The notes under the pieces: generated by a model
The model's input: only the letters and a program-made list of their open reading frames with translations
Told to the model about the DNA's origin: nothing
Database searches by the model: none
Made by a program: the position numbers and the translations under genes
Part shown: in pieces, positions 34,601 through 44,203 of the stretch
Layout: every line of letters starts with the position of its first letter
How positions within the stretch are numbered: the stretch's first letter is position 1
Assembly (NCBI GenBank): GCA_013115125.1
Contig: JABANN010000053.1
Span: 31,599 to 95,598, forward strand
Source: Perkinsus olseni
Taxonomy: Eukaryota; Perkinsozoa; Perkinsida
DNA length: 64,000 nucleotides
Direction: 5' to 3'

Positions 34601-35256
34601 TTACCTTTTTCGGGGAAGTGTCCGCAGGCTCCGGCGGACGATCTCCAGCGGGTCCAGCCAGAGATACCAACTTTTCCCAATATCTAAGAGGATGGTTAGA
34701 GCCGACCAGTAGTGTTCTCCCGAGTACGGTGTATGGGTGATGAGAGCCAAAGCATTGGTATAAGCGCTAAGGCGGCAGCTGATGGACTCCTCTGGGTTGT
34801 CCCATGTGCTCTCCCCTGTCTTGGTATTGAAGTAATAGCTAAAGCCGCGCCCAACAGTACTCGAGGCTCCACCGCAGGAATGACTACTACACTTCCCCTT
34901 CTGTGCTCTTCGCAGACTTCCAGTTCTTATCTCTCGATGCGGCGAGCTCCTCCTTGAACCTCCGCAGCTCCTCATCGCATGCTTTTTGTATCTGTCATCC
35001 CAGCCGTATCGAAGGTAGGTATACTCAAGCGTAGTACCGAAGAGACATCTTTGTGTTGTTGCCATATGGACTGCCTAACGAAGCTAACGAGCCGCTTGAA
35101 CATGTCATGGTAGGGATGCTCCCATGAGGACCTCTTCTCAGTGAGATGCGCGAAGTAACTGTATCCACCACTGAGGAGGGCCTGGGTAGTAGCCACTCTC
35201 ACATTTTCCCCGTGCTTTTGTCTTGCTTCCTTGCCCAGTAGGTTGGCAGTGGGCAA
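34601..35256 (-). CDS. WW-domain protein exons (two WW modules), CEP164-like arrangement
   Basis: Minus strand. First WW-like module GYSYFAHLTEKRSSWEHPYH with following helix MFKRLVSFVRQSIWQQHKDV; a 46-bp intron; helix CDEELRRFKEELAASRDKNW; a 52-bp intron with a phase 2 join; second WW module VYYFNTKTGESTWDNPEES. The frame closes at TAA 34601-34603. WW modules bind proline-rich peptides. The HPxxxFKxLV extension after the first module is typical of CEP164-like proteins, so a centriole or basal-body role is an inference. The 5' exon above 35256 is not defined. With the exon at 33.5 kb and the coils at 31-32 kb this may be one gene. Confidence 0.55.
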
Positions 35257-35259
35257 CGA

Positions 35260-36335
35260 TCTTCCATCATGGAATCAGTGAGGAGCTTATGAAGCCAGGG
35301 CTCCCGGGCTTCATGGACGTTCAGTAGGGCACAACAGTGGCTGAGAGAAGATTCTACTACTATTAGTAGGAAGAAGACAGCAACAACAACAACACTACTA
35401 CTAGTACTACCACCACATTGAACTCAATTGAATGCCCTCCGTTGGGGACATGGAAGCTATACGGCCGCTCTGTGCAGCAAATGCCGCTATCCCGGACCAA
35501 AGCAAGCTACTACTGCCAATACCACAACTACCACCACTACTAGCATTGCTGTTGTCAGCGGTGTTAGTAACACTACCTCAGGTCAACCTCAGTAGTCGCC
35601 GGGCTGCTGCCATTCGTTCGATTGGAAGTCATTGTCGGGCAGGATGCATCATAAGAAGAAAGATGGGCACTACAGAGATTGTCTTATCGTGGTACCAGGG
35701 TTGTTGGAACCTGCGTTGTTCGAGGCGCAGGTTCGATCCCGGCACCATGCATATTTGGCTCGGCTGCTCTCGACACAAGACAATTCCACCATCAATGAGA
35801 GCCGTTGTCGCTTAGTACAGCACCGTAACTGTATACTAGCGGCGCCGGTCGCGTTGCTCCGGCAAGTTGTGTCTCATATACAAAACTCGAGGGATTGTGA
35901 TGCTGATCGGTGTATCGTACATGATAACTGTTTATTAGAACCCAAACTACTCGAAGCTCGGAGAGAGCCTCTGATAGTCACTTGGGGGGGGGGGTCGGTA
36001 TAACCAATGCTACTACTACTGCTGCCGCTCTGCGCTGACCACTACCCTATTCTGCACTACTTTCTCTGAACGAACACCAGGCACCATTGGTCGGAAACAA
36101 GCTACACGGCATCAATCGTTTGACCCTGGAAGACTCTCTTCAGGCTAGGATCATTCTTGATGATATCTTCGACCTTTGTAGTAACCCTCATGAGTATCCC
36201 CGCTGTACTCATGACCACTACATAGGGTATTGCTACATACAGCGCACGATGGATTGGTCTACGGTTGTTCATTTGGACGCATACTCTGAAAGACACCTCA
36301 TCCACCGCCACTAGGGCACCCTGCTAGGGCACAGC
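35260..36335. other. Stretch with low-complexity ACC/ACT repeats and a tRNA-derived tail
   Basis: 35360-35600 is rich in ACA, CTA and ACC triplets. A tRNA-derived tail is at 35727-35756. A run of about ten G occurs at 35985-35994. No gene chain seen. Confidence 0.4.
35727..35756 (+). repeat. tRNA-derived repeat tail
   Basis: GCAGGTTCGATCCCGGCACC followed by ATGCAT, the same tail as at 18828 and 61472 (minus). Upstream TGGTACC could weakly pair with GGCACCA, but no full cloverleaf forms. Confidence 0.4.
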
Positions 36336-36644
36336 CTACCCGATGGAATAGAGGCCGACTGCGGAGCCGGTGGAGGCGAGGACAGGCCTAACGTAGTGCC
36401 GTAAGTCGAACAGAGAAGCCATCCTTTCTCCATCGCCCTCCGACCATACTGCTTTCACAACGCGAAGGTTCCCTTCTAGGGACTGGGCATGATTCCGTAG
36501 CCTCTCATAACGACGAGCAAACCAGTTGGGCCGATGGGCTCCCGGGAGAGCCACGGTGACGGTATTCCCCGCATTGAGGACATCACTGGCACTGGTAGTA
36601 GGCCTGTCAGAGAACAGATTCTCCAGAACGAGGCCACCCGGCAT
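36336..36644 (-). CDS. Small unknown protein, 102 aa
   Basis: Uninterrupted frame from ATG 36644 to TAG 36336-36338 (LVLENLFSDRPTTSASDVLN, PNWFARRYERLRNHAQSLEG, MASLFDLRHYVRPVLASTGS). Balanced amino-acid use suggests coding. No leader, no family; may be an exon of something longer. Confidence 0.4.
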   Translation of the reverse strand: MPGGLVLENLFSDRPTTSASDVLNAGNTVTVALPGAHRPNWFARRYERLRNHAQSLEGNLRVVKAVWSEGDGERMASLFDLRHYVRPVLASTGSAVGLYSIG

Positions 36645-36649
36645 GAGCA

Positions 36650-37221
36650 GGTAGTAAAACTATGCTGTGAGCGCAAGGTTGGAGGAGGGACGGAAAGCCG
36701 CTCCCCTCAATTGATTTACTGCGCTAACAAAAAGCCTTTGACGCGGACAACCACAGGACGACGCGATGGCGCCGAAGAGGGTGATAATAGTAACTAAGGT
36801 TGTTGTGAAGGGAATTTGACTCGGGCCAAAACAGTGGTGGACTGCGATAATACCGAGAATTGTGGTATGATGGTCGCGCACGGACGGGGAGAAAAAGGAA
36901 CAAATTATTGCAATAGATCATCAACCCGACATTCTCCTGCCCACCATCTAACTGATATTGCATAGGAGTGATTGAATAGAGTAGTCTGGTGTATAACGGA
37001 AAAAGAAGGAAAAGAAGAAGGCTCCAAAGGGAAACTGTTAGTCGTGAAAAGAACGGTATCTAGTGTGCGCGTCACGGGCGAAGTACGTCATCATCACCGG
37101 CACTACTCGCCAATGGCGACCAGCAAGCATCCAGCTAGTTGGAGGCAAAAGGCAAGGGCGAAGATAATCCTTTGCCTGACAGTACACCGAGTCAGAGGGA
37201 AATGCCGCAAAGCGAAGAGTA
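36650..37221. other. Intergenic stretch
   Basis: A 96-codon plus-strand frame at 36972-37262 is very basic, overlaps the end of the next gene and has no support. Confidence 0.35.
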
Positions 37222-38584
37222 TTACTTCTTCTCCTTTATTTCCCTATACACGAAAATACTGAGTAAGCTTGATATCATCACCGGTCCGACAGCATCCAGC
37301 GTGTACGCTGCTGCGTAGCCCATACCATCAATCCCGTACAACGCATTGACATCCCCTCCTGTCCAGAACAGACCTAAAACGGGCCGAGGAAGGATGGCTG
37401 ATAGGCGGTGATGCAGAGCGGTCTGTTACCGGCTATGAAAGCTGGACGGATGACTGAGTGCATGGTCCGCTTCTTAAGGGCGAATTGACGGAATAGTGAT
37501 GCGACCCAGTACCAGACGCTGGAGATAAAGTATATACCAATGCATTGTGAGAACACAAATTGAACCTGCCAACGTCGTTTATGTTGCCCTTGGAAGGCCC
37601 CCTCCCGTCTACTACCGGTTGGTAATAACCATACTTCTGTTGCCAGAGTTGGTAGGGCCATCCATTCATCGCAGTGAGTACACCAGACACCACTGCAAGC
37701 ACCATGCCTACAAACAGTATTCAAAGCTCAGAAGAGAGTAACGGAATCTTACTACCTACAATTTTTACACGGATGACTTGCTGTTGATGGGCCTTTTTCG
37801 CATCCGGTTCATCATTTTCAGCGTTACTGCTGTCATCACCATTGAAGAACCGCTCTAGTTTGATCCACAACTTTGAAGGCTTCCCGTGAGAGTCTTCACC
37901 ATAACGACAATCACTTTGTCCATTCTCGAGATCAACAGATGGCCCCGTTGTTTTCCGGGTACCCGCGGCACCTCTCGAGGGCTCCGAAGTCAGTCCCCCC
38001 GTACCCGACTGATCTGTCTGACCCTGGCCGCCTTGCTGCTGCTGTTTTTTACGAAGCCTCCTACTCTGTGAAGGTCGGTATTTTCTTTTCTCCTTCCCAC
38101 TAGAGTTCGACTTAGACTCGGCATCAGTGGCCTCGTCCGGGTCGACAAAGAAGAGAATGGCGAATGAGAAAAGAAGAACGAAGACTCCCACATCACGCAT
38201 GACCGGTATTCGACCGACATCACGATCCATACCAAACAGACCGAAGCGTGACAGACAGTAGCCCCAGCTGAGGTTGATGATATGGTAAAGGGAGAACCCT
38301 AGGGCCAGACCGCATATACGAACGAGTGGTATAACGATGAAGTTGGCGGTCCCCCAGAGGGCACCGGAGAGAACTCCGTAAAGGAAGATCTGCGGCCCTT
38401 CCCATTGTCCGCTTAGCATACCAACAATCTCGAGGACAATACCACCCCATATGATACCGGAGCACATGAACCATTGGAAGACAGCACCATCGTAGGTACA
38501 ATACTGTTTGCATGGTATGTACTGGAGACCATATAGTACGGCAGCAACGATCGTACAGGTGATACCAACTCCAAAATCTACCAT
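37222..38584 (-). CDS. TMEM144-like multi-pass membrane protein (drug/metabolite transporter superfamily), 413 aa
   Basis: Exons 37756-38584, 37630-37707, 37430-37588 and 37222-37397 sum to 414 codons with consistent phases; introns are 48, 41 and 32 bp. The N-terminal half has about five membrane helices (GITCTIVAAVLYGLQYIPCK, FQWFMCSGIIWGGIVLEIVG), then a long charged Ser/Gln-rich loop (about 165-265), then four or five helices (GMVLAVVSGVLTAMNGWPY, FVFSQCIGIYFISSVWYWVA, ending VGPVMISSLLSIFVYREIKE). The YGLQYIPCK start and the LFWTGGDVNAL to REIKEKK end fit the TMEM144 family, thought to carry sugars or related solutes; the substrate is unknown. The 32-bp third intron is unusually short. 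A copy of its 5' end is found at 48.4 kb. Confidence 0.82.
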
Positions 38585-38715
38585 TTGTTTAACCGTGAAT
38601 CACGGTTTGAGAGGCCAGAAACAGAAACAAAAACGAAGAAACTAACAAACGCTGCAGCCTCGTGCTGGCTGCTAGCTTGCTCGAACCTCACGGAATCACC
38701 AAGTTCATTCGGAGA

Positions 38716-38745
38716 GTCGCAGGTTCGATTCCTGGCGAGGACATT
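38716..38745 (+). repeat. tRNA-like B-box fragment
   Basis: GTCGCAGGTTCGATTCCTGG lies 5' of secreted-family gene A. Weakly related to the other tRNA-derived tails; no cloverleaf. Confidence 0.25.
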
Positions 38746-39032
38746 CCGTACCGTTGTCTGCTTCGACGCAGCGCAGTTTCCGCTTAAAAAGCGGACGCGC
38801 CATCGCTGATGAGATAGCCGCCCCTCATTGGTGGCCTCTTTGTTCAACAGTGCCGCTGTCAGCGGCTCGCTGACTCGTATCATGATGCCACCATGCCACT
38901 GCTTCTACATTTGGCCGCTGGCGACGGCTAGCCACGCGCACGCGTACATTTCTAGCCCCTGCCAGCGCGTGTTGACTTCACCTTGTGAAGGCTCAGGGCA
39001 TGGCTCTTGGTTAGTCTTTAGGATATCCTTCA

Positions 39033-39810
39033 ATGCCCATGATGAAGCTCTCTACTTACCTCCTCGGATGCCTGACTATCAGACAGCTGACTAGTGGTGT
39101 GGTCCTCCGGCAGGAAACAGGATCGTCGTAAGTCTGATACCACATTATCAGCCTAAACACTGTCATCACCTTTTCAGAGGCTTCCTTGGTACCCAACGTG
39201 CCTTGGATCAGGGCAATGAAGTCCTGAGTGCTGTCGGGATTATGTCCGCCTCCGTGTACCCTCCAAACCAGCCCTATGGGCCGGTCCGCCCCGATGGTAC
39301 TTGCCCAACCATTGACGGTGTCAAGCAGTATCCCGCCAGATATTGGAAGGTGAGGAAGAACTCTCGCCGATTCGGCAGCGGCAAGTCGCTCGATGGCTTT
39401 TTTGCCTCCAGGATCCCCAGTGCACGGTATGCATGCCTTACTTGCCTTGTCCGGCGGTTCCAACCAAATACAAGCCCGAGCGTGATGGCTCCCTCACAAT
39501 ATGTCTCATACCGTGTCAAGAAGTGAGTTAACCTTACGACTCTTTGAAACTTTTCTAGTCGCTAATTCGAGCCTGGAAAGGATCTTGCTTCGGTCGGGGC
39601 CGCTTCCTCAATCTCTTGTGCAGTTCCCGCTAGGCTCAGTCTCGATGCATATTGAAGGTTACCATAGCTGACCTTGGTGCATCCTTCCTTCTCTTCAACA
39701 TTACATTCGAGTTACCCCTTGCCCTTCAGGACCCAGACTGTCAAGAAGGAGCTGTCTGCATCCATACCAGCAGGGCCAGCCTTTGTGCATTCAATGCGAC
39801 GAAAACCTAG
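39033..39810 (+). CDS. Secreted Cys-rich family protein, copy A, 152 aa, four exons
   Basis: Exons 39033-39127, 39178-39349, 39412-39522, 39730-39810; introns 50, 62 and 207 bp; 459 nt with stop. Leader MMKLSTYLLGCLTIRQLTSG is a signal peptide. The mature part has the family marks: QRALDQGNEV, then YGPVRPDGTCPTIDGVKQYP in exon 2; Cys-rich exon 3 (CTVCMPYLPCPAVP); exon 4 DPDCQEGAVC with a later C-A-F. Predicted to be exported and disulfide-bonded; function unknown and no homology to a described domain recognised. It lies head-to-head with the TMEM144-like gene. The leader also contains ATGs three and two codons in; the first is shared by copies A-C. Confidence 0.8.
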
Positions 39811-41229
39811 GGATACTCCTCATCTCCTCAAGAGCCCCGTGTGGTCTCGATTTATTATTATCTCATCATTACTGTTATCATCGCTCATTCTTGGGTCGGG
39901 GTGTGCCGATTTTCGTCCGTTCTCGCAGGAACTACCTGCCTAGGTGTGCTGTATGAGCGAACTTACATTCGATTAGTATTTATTGAGATTCAGTTTTTTT
40001 CGTTTTTTTCGTGTTTCGTCTCATCTATTTTGCGCAACATTTTCGGACAGGCGTTTTCTGATTCACTTATCGCGGTATCATCTTATTCAATCTTTCCTCC
40101 TCGATACCGAGTTTTGTTAGCACTAGTTGCCTACCAAACTCAGCCGACCGTTGAGACCATCGTTAATGTATGTAGCTAGCGGCGAATGGGCATATGTAGG
40201 AGATATGTCCCGAAGACTTTTGCGCCTTTCTTCAATCGAACAAGTCATATCATAGTTCAACCCGCCCAGTCCATCAAACTATGGGGCAGAACGCGCGGTC
40301 TTTATTGGGATTACCGCGTCGCCGGCGGAACTACTTTCCTCTGCAAGTAGACTCTCCTAGCATTACTGTAGAGATTAAGCCTTCCCCTTACTAGAACACA
40401 TATCCACTATAGTAGGCTCAGAGACAGTATCATCTCATACGACGCTTTGAAACTTGCACCGTCACTTGAGGCTCGAGTGTGTGGCTTGTCTCTCGAGTGC
40501 ACAAGATGACTTGCATCACTTGCATCACCATGCGCAGTGATACTCGACGCATCAGGGCATCTCTTTCACCCAGAACCCCAGATGCTAAATATCAAAGAGG
40601 AAGAAAAATCAATTAGCAGCCCGAGATGGTGAATACGATGGAGCGCTGCTAGCTCGTGACGCAACTTTGTGTCACGAGGGACAGTCACAGGATGTCGGCT
40701 TTTTGTAAACTTCGCTCACGGGCTAGCCCGTGATTTTCACGTGACATAGCCGCAGCACAATCATCAGCATTAACGGCCCACTCGTTCCGAGCATAGCGAA
40801 TGGAGAACGGAGTCAGAACTCAGCTAGCCTACTGTAACGGTGCGACAGCGAGATTGGGCGTCCATAACGCTACTTCCAGCCTTCGCCCATGCTGCAATTT
40901 GAGTCACCCACAATAGCGGGAGGAGAACGCCTATAGTAGACTAGAGAAGGACTTGGCATGAATTCTGGAAAAATTGAATTCAGCTGAATCGGCAGCTGAA
41001 TTGAGCTCCGTGGGTGGAAAAATATCCCTCAGCCTACCATCGCGCCGCGCAATGCTCCGACACGGGCAAATCTGAGCTGGGTTTCTGACATACATTACAC
41101 CCGTGGAAGGATCAGGCCCGGGAAGAAACATCGCAGCGGTTCGACTATACGACCTCTCTGAGCCTTACATACACTATCTTCCTTTCATGGTAAGGGTTAC
41201 AGTTTGTTTTAACATAGGATACTCAGGTG
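39811..41229. other. Intergenic stretch between family copies A and B
   Basis: T-rich 39840-40180, then mixed sequence. A hairpin (ctcgtgac...gtcacgag) is at about 40652-40677. No gene seen. Confidence 0.4.
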
Positions 41230-41759
41230 GGGCGAGCCTGAGTGTCAAGCAATCCATGAACAATACATGTGGATACTTGAGAATAAATTTCACAGCCCCA
41301 GGAGGGACTTTTCATACCCTGGTCCGATACCTTTTTTCGTCAGGCGAAGGCAATTCCGGGGGCCCTACGGAGGATATCGAATCATTCATCACTGATGAAT
41401 CATCAGGGATATTGAGGTTGGGTTGTCGGCGCCACCCGCACGGTGACGCCATCCCGGGCTGCTGTCTTATCCACCTCAGCGTTGTTTCCATCCAAACCGC
41501 AGCTCACAGTGTACTTGGCTCAGTTGGAGGGTCGGGCATTCCGAGGTAGCAGTTGGCTCGCTGGTCAGCACAGATCTCCGGTAGCTTCATTAAAAGTAAT
41601 GCCGCTGCATTATACCGTTGGCTTGTGCCTTCGTGTCGGCGTTCGCCTCTCAGCTATGCGCATGCGTATAACCCGGCCCCGCTTTCGCGTCACGGAAGTG
41701 GGGAAGAAGGGAACCATATCGGATCCATTGTCGATGGTTAGTCTTTAGGACATCCTTCA
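41230..41759. repeat. Duplicated upstream block of family copy B
   Basis: About 500 bp directly 5' of copy B closely matches 48771-49250, 5' of copy C (shared strings such as GCCACCCGCACGGTGACGCC and CAGCTATGCGCATGCGTATA). It probably carries the promoter. A frame with similar amino acids in both copies (TLVRYLFSSGEG / TLVQYLWSSEGF, then IESFI) suggests it once contained an exon. Confidence 0.8.
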
Positions 41760-42538
41760 ATGCCCATGATGAAGCTCTCTACTTACCTCCTCGGATGCCT
41801 GACTATCAGACAGCTGACTAATGGTGTGGTCCTCCAGCAGGAAACAGGATCGTCGTAAGTCCGATGCCACATTATGAGCCATGACACTGTCACAACCTTT
41901 TCAGAGACTTCCTCGACACCCAACGTGCCTTGGATCAGGGCAATAACCCAGTGTATGAGACCGAGGCGACACCCATTGACTACCCCCTAGACCAACTCTA
42001 TGGGCCGCTCTTCTTCAATGGTTCTTGCCCTACGATCGACAACGTTAGGCAGTTCCCGGCTCACTATCACGCCGTAAGGAAGTCTCCCTGTCGGAGAGAA
42101 CCCCTGTCTTATCGACAGTGCCGGTCAAGGAATGTATTTGCAATCTCAGGATCCTACCATTTCGGTGTGCATGCCTTTTCCGTGCCCTTGCCCGGAGTCG
42201 CTTGCCAAAGGGAGACCCAAGTGTGGAGATCCCGGAGTGTGTCGTATCAGTTGCCAAACGGTATGTCACTGCTCCTCTAAGAGGAGTCCTCTTTGCTGAG
42301 CATTCGAATAGAAACAACACGTTTACAGCATCTACGATGATTCTGCGCAGGACCTCGGCTCGGCTTGCCTCTCGGCCGCCCGCTTGAAGTGTTAGCGCGG
42401 CTGAGGCTGTGGGATTCTTATCCTTTAATAACTCGAAATGCTGATTTCTCTCAGGAACAAGATTGCCAGCAAGGCGCTCTCTGTATCAATACCGGTGTCG
42501 CCAAGCTCTGTGCGTTTAACACCACCTCTTCATTATAA
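41760..42538 (+). CDS. Secreted Cys-rich family protein, copy B, 152 aa, four exons
   Basis: Exons 41760-41854, 41905-42073, 42150-42260, 42455-42538; same phases as copy A; 459 nt with stop. The leader exon differs from copy C at a single base, whereas exon 2 is strongly changed: YETEATPIDYPLDQ, then LYGPLFFNGSCPTIDNVRQF. Exon 3 is CMPFPCPCPESLAKGRPKC; exon 4 EQDCQQGALC ending with C-A-F-N. Same predicted fate as copy A. Confidence 0.8.
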
Positions 42539-43628
42539 TATCACGCAAAGTAGAGTCCTCACTGGGGACAGTAAGAAACACTAGAGACTACTGTAGAGAG
42601 GAGGTAGTTCATGTGTCATATGGGCCGTATGGTATCCCTTTTTCGTCACTCCTTTCTTCATGGCCATGTGACTATTATCTTATCCCCAAGTTCTGATTTT
42701 TCGGTGTCCTTCGCGACGCCGTGACGCCCTTAGTTTTGCGAAGACTCAGATCGTTATCAGAGGCTCGTTAGCGGAAACCGCTTGCGTGACTTAAGAATGG
42801 CGAATATCAACAACGAGACAAATAGGGTTATTTGGCTCATTATTTTCATTCGTCCATGATTACGCCGCTCATTATTCTTCTGTCAATGGATTCTCCCCCG
42901 ACTCATTGAAGGATAGAGTCCCCCTCTCGTCTGATTAAACCAGTGCGGCACCGGCGGTGCCCAGCGGTACATCTCGTCATGATGGAGTTGTGTTGCAACC
43001 AGCTCGGTGGTGCAGGAAATCGGGGTTACTTTAATGCGTGTCGTGCAAACATTTTCAAGAGCGCACTTTTCGTGTACCACGTAGAATTCGTGTGTCCCAT
43101 CTCGTACAGTAGAGATTCGGTTAGTGTCACTAACCGAAGTGATCATCACTAACTTAGTGATGATCACCTCGGGCAAGAGACGGGAGTGTTTCACACGTGC
43201 CTGCGCTTAGACAAAACCTATCCGCTAAGCGGGTTCCGCTTGGGTAACACGCCTTACGATTTTGAGTGCCATCCCCGCCTTCCACCGCCACATACACCAT
43301 CAATCCAATCGTTTCTCATCACGACTACCTCGACAAGCGGTTTTCCTATCAGTAGTCCGCATCTACCCTATCAGCTGGGATGGAACTCGATAACTGACTC
43401 ACCCATCGACATTCTTCTGACCTTCGGGAGTGCATCCGAGACAGTGAATTCCTCGAGCGTGAGGCTTGCCGCTGACCCGCGCCCTCCGTCGCTGTCGTCT
43501 TCATCTCGGTGTAGGCAAAGGAACGAACCTAGGCGGAACGGCAAGCATCCAAAGAGAAAGGAAAATTCCCGTAGAAGGCAACTGTCCAAAGTATTTTCAC
43601 AACTTATCTCGGCGTCCGCTCTTTACAG
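42539..43628. other. Stretch with a double palindrome
   Basis: No supported gene. Holds the two adjacent palindromes at 43116-43167. Plus-strand frames at 43186-43713 have no family or splice support. Confidence 0.4.
43116..43167. repeat. Two adjacent near-perfect palindromes
   Basis: 43116-43138: arms TTCGGTTAGTG and CACTAACCGAA around one T. 43139-43167: arms GTGATCATCACTAA and TTAGTGATGATCAC around one C. They abut and share the core TTAGTG/CACTAA. Confidence 0.9.
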
Positions 43629-43817
43629 CTACGCACATGCGTACTGCTCTAATAACGAGGTCCGCAGTGGAACTAACTTTGTCATGGCGTCACGATGGAC
43701 GGCGAGAAACTGAAAGTTGAGGCACCATCCTGTTTCCTGCTGGAGGACCACACCATTAGTCAGCTGACTGATAGTCAGGCATCCGAGGAGGTAAGTAGAG
43801 AGCTTCATCATGGGCAT
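43629..43817 (-). pseudogene. Inverted orphan leader exon of the secreted family (copy E)
   Basis: On the minus strand the leader exon of the family (MPMMKLSTYLLGCLTISQLT) is intact from 43817 to about 43727, including ETG near its end. The donor site and everything after it are replaced by unrelated sequence. The frame continues for about 30 codons to TAG at 43629-43631, leaving a 62-codon ORF with a signal peptide. Exons 2-4 are absent. Either a truncated copy or a leader captured by new sequence. Confidence 0.75.
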
Positions 43818-44203
43818 TGAAGGATATCCGAAAGACTAACCAATGATCAGTAACCACGGACGATCGCCCCGTAACTAAGGAATTGCTACGCGTTAACAAA
43901 TACCGCCCGACCTGCAAACATCAATGGAACAAGCACTTAGTTCGGCCATTATTTTCAATCGTCCAAGGCTATGCGGTTTCTCGTTCACAACGCGCCAAAA
44001 GACAACAAGGCTTCGCACAACGCAACGACAGTCTGCGTGATGTCGCTCGTGAAATTTGGTCTGAGGTTTCAGAACACCCTCGAGAGTTACTAAACTTCCA
44101 ATGGGGGGGTTCTTCATGGTCGTAGTTACTCGTAAGCGATTCACGGTCCTGTAGACCATCCTCCCGAGCGGCTAGTGCTTTGAATAGCAGTTAACATCAT
44201 CGT

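Noticed and set aside
35432-36003. Overlapping plus-strand frames as a gene
   Set aside because: They span a tRNA-derived tail and triplet-rich sequence and have no splice or family support.
36972-37262. Plus-strand 96-codon basic frame
   Set aside because: Overlaps the 3' end of the TMEM144-like gene on the other strand and has no other evidence.
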